Assembly: GCA_900544515.1 (NCBI GenBank)
Contig: UQVI01000064.1
Location: forward strand, 1-9,793
Source of the DNA: an uncultured Oscillospiraceae bacterium
GTDB lineage: Bacteria; Bacillota; Clostridia; Oscillospirales; Acutalibacteraceae
Reading direction: 5' to 3'
Length of the DNA stretch: 9,793 nucleotides
Shown here: positions 6,767 through 9,793 of the stretch, piece by piece
Position numbering within the stretch: position 1 is the stretch's first letter
Layout of the letters: each line of letters starts with the position of its first letter
Translations under genes and position numbers: made by a program
Notes under the pieces: generated by a model
The model's database searches: none
Told to the model about the DNA's origin: nothing
The model's input: only the letters and a program-made list of their open reading frames with translations

Positions 6767-7387
6767 ATGAAATCAAAGCATAAGATAACCACTTTAATTG
6801 TTTCTGCTGTAGTAATTGCGGCAGTGGCTGCAGCTGTTTTGCTTTCAGGGAAAGCAGGTGCAGGAAACAGGGATATCGATTTATCGGATATTGAAACAAT
6901 GAATATTGGTGCAGAAATGCCTAAGCTTATTTATAGCGACTCCGATACTGCTGTGATGCACGGAACATTCGGATTGTTGGCTGTGGATCTGAATACGGAA
7001 AAGATAATCGGACGTATTTCTTATGATGAAATGTCTCAGAATGATATTTCTATGCCTGATGTTTCCGTTTCAAAAGACGGTAAAAGAATTTTCATAACAG
7101 ATATGGATACCGGCAAAATATATAAGTGTAGTATTCAGTCGGGGAAGATAAGCGCTGTATCTGAAATAGATGATAAACTGTTTTCAACGACTGAGGTGAA
7201 TCTGTACGATAAACAGTATCGGGAATATTTTGATTTTAATTATTTAGTAGGTGAGAGTATAATTCAAAACGGCGATTCGTATTTGTATTTACGAGCAGCT
7301 GCCGACTGGAGTATGAAAAGCCTTCAACTTGTAGAATGCAACAGTGAAACGAAATCTGAAATCAGGGTTATAGATATTTTTGAATGA
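6767..7387 (+). CDS. Membrane-anchored extracytoplasmic protein, resembling sensor tails of M56/BlaR1-type proteins (unknown function)
   Basis: The product is 206 residues. A single hydrophobic segment at about 7-27 (ITTLIVSAVVIAAVAAAVLL) after a basic start (MKSKHK) is an uncleaved anchor or signal peptide; no lipobox cysteine is present. The rest is extracytoplasmic, with short beta-strand repeats like a propeller blade: MPKLIYSDSDTAVMHGTFGL at 51-70, LLAVDLNTEKIIGRIS at 70-85, VSVSKDGKRIFITDMDTGKIYK at 99-120, then IQSGKISAVSEID. The wording 'LIY...GLxVxDL...VSxDGK' resembles, from memory, the C-terminal part of clostridial M56 (BlaR1-like) membrane proteins, but no protease domain is present here. 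A GGTGAT ribosome-binding site lies just before the ATG. The gene sits between its own promoter and a strong terminator, so it is a single-gene unit. It could be a degraded or stand-alone ligand sensor. Confidence 0.75.
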   Translation: MKSKHKITTLIVSAVVIAAVAAAVLLSGKAGAGNRDIDLSDIETMNIGAEMPKLIYSDSDTAVMHGTFGLLAVDLNTEKIIGRISYDEMSQNDISMPDVSVSKDGKRIFITDMDTGKIYKCSIQSGKISAVSEIDDKLFSTTEVNLYDKQYREYFDFNYLVGESIIQNGDSYLYLRAAADWSMKSLQLVECNSETKSEIRVIDIFE

Positions 7388-7401
7388 GTAATAAATTAAA
7401 G

Positions 7402-7440
7402 AACAGGCAGTCTCTTAAAATGAGACTGCCTGTTTTATTA
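7402..7440 (+). terminator. Rho-independent terminator of the anchored-protein gene
   Basis: A perfect 13-bp stem, AACAGGCAGTCTC (7402-7414) and its complement (7422-7434), has a 7-nt loop and is followed by TTATTAT. It lies 14 nt past the stop codon and separates this gene from the second leader copy. Confidence 0.92.
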
Positions 7441-7459
7441 TAGCGTTTTGGTTTGTTGA

Positions 7460-7597
7460 TTTGTGTGTATTGTTCAAAATAAGTCACAAAAGCAACATAA
7501 AATTTATAAAAATATTGTTTGCGCATATTTTATTGACATATGATTTTTGTTATGTTATTGTGAGGGTGAAAAAGGAATCGATTTCTAAAAATAATGT
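7460..7597 (+). repeat. Duplicated promoter/leader, copy 2
   Basis: This is the diverged copy of 6567-6700, with the same order of conserved blocks. An open frame crosses this stretch on the plus strand (7461-7664), but it overlaps the promoter and has no ribosome-binding site, so it is not called as a gene. Confidence 0.7.
7533..7561 (+). promoter_or_regulatory. Promoter of the small membrane protein gene
   Basis: TTGACA (7533-7538) and TATTGT (7556-7561) are 17 nt apart, identical in boxes and spacing to the promoter at 6644-6672. The next well-supported gene start is 7799, giving a long leader of about 230 nt. Confidence 0.65.
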
Positions 7598-7798
7598 GGG
7601 TGACGGTCCAATGTATTATTTGATGATAAAAAGGCATTACAGGAATATTTTTAACTGTCGTTAAATGTTATTGATTATAAAAGTTTAAGGTTATGAAAAA
7701 AATATATTTGGTTTGTTAGCAGTTATGCGGCGGTAATAGCTGCTAAATGTAATCCGTAAACAATATATCTATTAAAATTTAGTTAGGAGATATGTTTA
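7598..7798 (+). other. Long untranslated stretch with possible gene remnant
   Basis: No convincing gene is seen between the second leader copy and ATG 7799. At 7693 an ATG opens only MKKIYLVC before a stop, while the next frame reads on as VSSYAAVIAAKCNP from about 7710. The two pieces together look like a broken signal-peptide start comparable to the N-terminus of the gene at 6767. It may be the decayed start of a second copy of that gene, or simply the 5' UTR of the 82-residue protein. Confidence 0.3.
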
Positions 7799-8047
7799 AT
7801 GAAAAGAAGTATAAGGGATATTATAATATTTGTTATAAGTGCAGTGTGTTTTGGTGTACGTACAAAGTTAATTTATAATACAGGGTATTTCTGCGATGAA
7901 CATAATCTGTCACCGGATATTATTTACGGAGGAAACTTTTATTTAATACTTGACTGGATCGAGTGGGGCTTATTATTGATAATCTGTTTGATTTCATTAA
8001 TCAGTTTGATTTTTTCGGTAGTGAAATATAGAAAAAAACAGAATTAA
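7799..8047 (+). CDS. Small membrane protein, 82 residues, unknown function
   Basis: The product has a hydrophobic segment at about 8-20 (IIIFVISAVCFGV), a polar loop of about 21-46 containing one cysteine (C32) and several Tyr/Asn, and a long hydrophobic segment at about 47-74 (ending GLLLIICLISLISLIFSVV), followed by a basic end (KYRKKQN). Two crossings are likely, with both ends inside by the positive-inside rule. AGGAG at 7785-7789 lies 9 nt before the ATG; a nearer out-of-frame ATG at 7792 opens only a short frame. I recognise no family. It is preceded by the duplicated promoter cassette and followed at once by a terminator, so it is a single-gene unit likely co-regulated with the anchored protein at 6767. 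A small partner, immunity-type or sensor-accessory role is possible but not shown. Confidence 0.65.
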   Translation: MKRSIRDIIIFVISAVCFGVRTKLIYNTGYFCDEHNLSPDIIYGGNFYLILDWIEWGLLLIICLISLISLIFSVVKYRKKQN

Positions 8048-8055
8048 TTTTTATT

Positions 8056-8098
8056 ATGCAAAAAAGCAGACAGTCAACAGACTGCCTGCTTTTTGCAT
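8056..8098. terminator. Bidirectional terminator between convergent genes
   Basis: A long stem of ATGCAAAAAAGCAG-A-CAGTC (8056-8075) against GACTG-C-CTGCTTTTTGCAT (8080-8098) has a 4-nt loop (AACA), one internal mismatch and one extra A. A-rich and T-rich arms give U-tracts in both directions. It serves both the small membrane gene (plus) and the ABC-F gene (minus, stop at 8102-8104). Confidence 0.85.
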
Positions 8099-8101
8099 GT
8101 T

Positions 8102-9709
8102 TTAATATTTTTTTAGCTGATCTTCGTTGAAGTCCTCAAGGAATTCATCGTATGTGCCCTTGCGGTCAAGGATTGTATTGCCGGAAATTTCAATAATTCT
8201 GTCAGCCACTGTCTGTACAAATTGATGATCGTGAGAGGTGAAAAGAATGGTTTCAGGATAACGCATAAGACCATTGTTGAGTGCTGTGATTGACTCAAGG
8301 TCAAGATGGTTAGTAGGCTCGTCAAGAATAAGCACATTTGCACCGGAAAGCATCATCTTACAAAGCATACAGCGTACACGCTCACCGCCTGAAAGGACAT
8401 TAGCCTTTTTCAGTGCCTCTTCGCCTGAGAAGAGCATTCTGCCCAGCCAGCCGCGAATGTCGGCTTCAAGTGTGTAGGTTGTGTACTGTCTGAGCCAGTC
8501 AACAAGTGTGAGGTCAACACCGTCAAAATACTGGCTGTTGTCACTTGGGAAATAGCTTTGTGATGTGGTTACACCCCATTTGAATGAACCCTCGTCAGGT
8601 TCCATTTCACCCATAATGATTTTGAAAAGAGTTGTCTTTGCTACAACATCTGAGCCGACGAAAGCAACCTTTTCTCTTGGATGAATTACAAAGGAAATAT
8701 CATCGAGTACTTTTCTGTCACCGATGGTTTTTGACAGGTGGTCCACTCGGAGAAGATCGTTGCCGCATTCTCTGTCAGGCTTGAAATCAACGTATGGAAA
8801 ACGTCTGCTTGATACAGGCATTTCAATCATTTCAAGAGCATCAAGCTGTTTTTTACGGCTGGTTGCCTGCTTTGATTTCGCTGCGTTGGCAGAGAAACGC
8901 TGAATGAATTCCTGCAGTTCCTTGATTTTCTGCTCGTTCTTTTTGTTCTGATCTCTTGCCTGTCTCTGGCGCATCTGGGTATATTCGTACCAGAAATCGT
9001 AGTTACCTGTGTAAAGCTGAATTTTACCGAAGTCAACATCGCAGATATGTGTGCAGACCTTGTTTAAGAAATGTCTGTCGTGGGATACAACGATAACGGT
9101 GTTTTCAAAATCCAGCAGGAAATTTTCCAGCCAGCGGATAGCTGAAAGGTCAAGGTGGTTGGTAGGCTCGTCGAGAAGAAGAATGTCAGGATTGCCGAAA
9201 AGTGCCTGTGCAAGAAGTACCTTTACTTTCATATCTGACGGCAGTTGGGCCATCTGCATATAATGATACTCGTCAGGTACACCTAATCTGTTGAGCATAA
9301 ATGCAGCATCGGATTCAGCATTCCAACCGTCCATATCAGCAAATTCTGCCTCAAGCTCGCCTGCTTTTATGCCATCCTCTTCCGTGAAATCCTCTTTCAT
9401 ATAAAGGGCATCCTTTTCCTCCATAACCTCAATCAGTCTTGGATTGCCCATTAACACAGTGCGGATAACCTCATATTCATCATAAGCAAAGTGGTCCTGC
9501 TTTAAGACGGAAAGTCTTTCACCCGGCGTGATAAAAACCTCACCCTTCTGTGAGTCAAGCTCACCTGAAAGCACCTTTAAAAAGGTTGATTTTCCTGCAC
9601 CGTTTGCACCGATAATACCATAGCAGTTGCCGGCTGAAAAGGTAACATTAACTCTTTCAAAAAGAACTCTGCCGCCAAACTGAACCGTGATGTTGTTTGC
9701 CTGAATCAT
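8102..9709 (-). CDS. ABC-F family ATPase, YbiT/YkpA type, with one degenerate ATP site
   Basis: The full-length protein is 535 residues (E. coli YbiT is about 530). It has two fused ABC domains and no membrane segments, as in ribosome-binding ABC-F translation factors. Domain 1 has Walker A GANGAGKST at 34-42, Walker B LLLDEPTNHLD at 177-187 and H210. The charged linker of about 240-300 contains the family-typical RFSANAAKSKQATSR (271-285). Domain 2 has signature LSGGE at 439-443, Walker B ILDEPTNHLD at 461-470 and H493. The domain 1 signature is degenerate (LPSDM, 156-160) and the domain 2 Walker A is GSDVVAKTT (352-360), with alanine in place of the glycine before lysine. In the head-to-tail arrangement these two defects fall in the same ATP site. 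GGAGG at 9716-9720, 6 nt before ATG 9709, fixes the start. Its promoter was probably lost beyond the end of the molecule. Nothing marks it as an antibiotic-resistance ABC-F. Confidence 0.93.
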   Translation of the reverse strand: MIQANNITVQFGGRVLFERVNVTFSAGNCYGIIGANGAGKSTFLKVLSGELDSQKGEVFITPGERLSVLKQDHFAYDEYEVIRTVLMGNPRLIEVMEEKDALYMKEDFTEEDGIKAGELEAEFADMDGWNAESDAAFMLNRLGVPDEYHYMQMAQLPSDMKVKVLLAQALFGNPDILLLDEPTNHLDLSAIRWLENFLLDFENTVIVVSHDRHFLNKVCTHICDVDFGKIQLYTGNYDFWYEYTQMRQRQARDQNKKNEQKIKELQEFIQRFSANAAKSKQATSRKKQLDALEMIEMPVSSRRFPYVDFKPDRECGNDLLRVDHLSKTIGDRKVLDDISFVIHPREKVAFVGSDVVAKTTLFKIIMGEMEPDEGSFKWGVTTSQSYFPSDNSQYFDGVDLTLVDWLRQYTTYTLEADIRGWLGRMLFSGEEALKKANVLSGGERVRCMLCKMMLSGANVLILDEPTNHLDLESITALNNGLMRYPETILFTSHDHQFVQTVADRIIEISGNTILDRKGTYDEFLEDFNEDQLKKY

Positions 9710-9718
9710 CTTAATCCT

Positions 9719-9747
9719 CCTAATATAATTAAACCTAATATAAAAAC
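9719..9747 (-). repeat. Short direct repeat in the ABC-F leader
   Basis: CCTAATATAA occurs at 9719-9728 and again at 9734-9743 (15-nt period), covering the ABC-F ribosome-binding site. It may be chance in AT-rich DNA. Genomic sequence ends at 9747, so the promoter of the ABC-F gene is not visible. Confidence 0.4.
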
Positions 9748-9793
9748 CTGTCTCTTATACACATCTGACGCTGCCGACGACTAGTCGAGTGTA
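9748..9793. other. Nextera i5-side sequencing adapter (not genomic)
   Basis: Bases 9748-9766 are the Tn5 mosaic end in reverse orientation, 9767-9780 are GACGCTGCCGACGA (reverse of the Read 1 adapter), 9781-9788 (CTAGTCGA) is the complement of the i5 index I remember as S513, and 9789-9793 begin the P5 oligo. The two adapters face inward, so the entire insert 48-9747 is one tagmented molecule. Confidence 0.98.

Noticed and set aside
7461..7664. 67-codon plus-strand frame in the intergenic region
   Set aside because: It lies across the duplicated promoter, lacks a ribosome-binding site and its sequence is explained by the leader repeat.
8113..9263. Several open frames of 67-76 codons overlapping the ABC-F gene on both strands
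   Set aside because: They are shadows of the ABC-F coding sequence with no start signals of their own.
8102..9709. Antibiotic-resistance ABC-F
   Set aside because: Motifs and length match the YbiT/YkpA housekeeping group; no long arm extension typical of resistance types is seen in the linker.
29..9766. Tn5 mosaic ends in inverted orientation at both ends, suggesting a transposon
   Set aside because: They are joined to Illumina adapter arms and indices, and no transposase is present; they are library chemistry.

Overview
The window is one tagged sequencing-library molecule, not a bare stretch of chromosome. Bases 1-47 and 9748-9793 are Illumina Nextera (Tn5) adapter with index sequences. 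Only 48-9747 (9,700 bp) is biological. The insert is moderately AT-rich, with AT-rich intergenic spacers, strong Shine-Dalgarno sites (GGAGG, AGAGG), sigma-A type promoters and compact U-tract hairpin terminators. Together with the zapA - U32/DUF3656 - maf gene order and the protein families present, this points to the Bacillota, class Clostridia, probably a gut Ruminococcaceae/Oscillospiraceae-like bacterium. That placement is inferred from gene content; no rRNA or other phylogenetic marker is present.

Left part (48-4430), all on the minus strand. From right to left it holds a well-formed promoter (4401-4429), zapA (FtsZ-ring associated), a 666-residue U32-family protein with a DUF3656-like C-terminal half (probable RNA-hydroxylation enzyme of the RlhA/TrhP group), and maf (nucleotide pyrophosphatase). 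These three are packed with gaps of 9 and 1 nt, so they read as one translationally coupled housekeeping operon. After a 202-nt gap comes a PHP-domain phosphoesterase with its own promoter and a terminator-like hairpin inside its 5' leader. A perfect 15-bp hairpin terminator follows it. Last is the promoter and first 67 codons of a GH27 glycosidase, cut off by the end of the library molecule.

Middle part (4430-8100), all on the plus strand. This is an accessory-looking block of membrane proteins with no recognisable metabolic function. It holds an Xre-type HTH regulator with three membrane segments, an overlapping gene for a three-segment membrane protein with a TPR-like helical cytoplasmic region and an extracytoplasmic C-terminal domain, a membrane-anchored 206-residue protein resembling the sensor tails of some M56/BlaR1-type proteins, and a small 82-residue membrane protein. 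The last two genes are each preceded by diverged copies of the same roughly 130-bp promoter/leader and each followed by hairpin terminators that share a core, so they look like tandem duplicates of one regulatory cassette. This is the part most worth a second look.

Right part (8102-9709), minus strand: a complete YbiT/YkpA-type ABC-F translation-factor ATPase, convergent with the plus-strand block and sharing a bidirectional terminator with it. Its two ATP sites are predicted to be strongly asymmetric.

No tRNA, rRNA, CRISPR array, phage or natural transposon was seen. No clear novel defence or biosynthetic system was found. The nearest thing to an undescribed system is the membrane Xre / TPR-like / anchored-sensor block.
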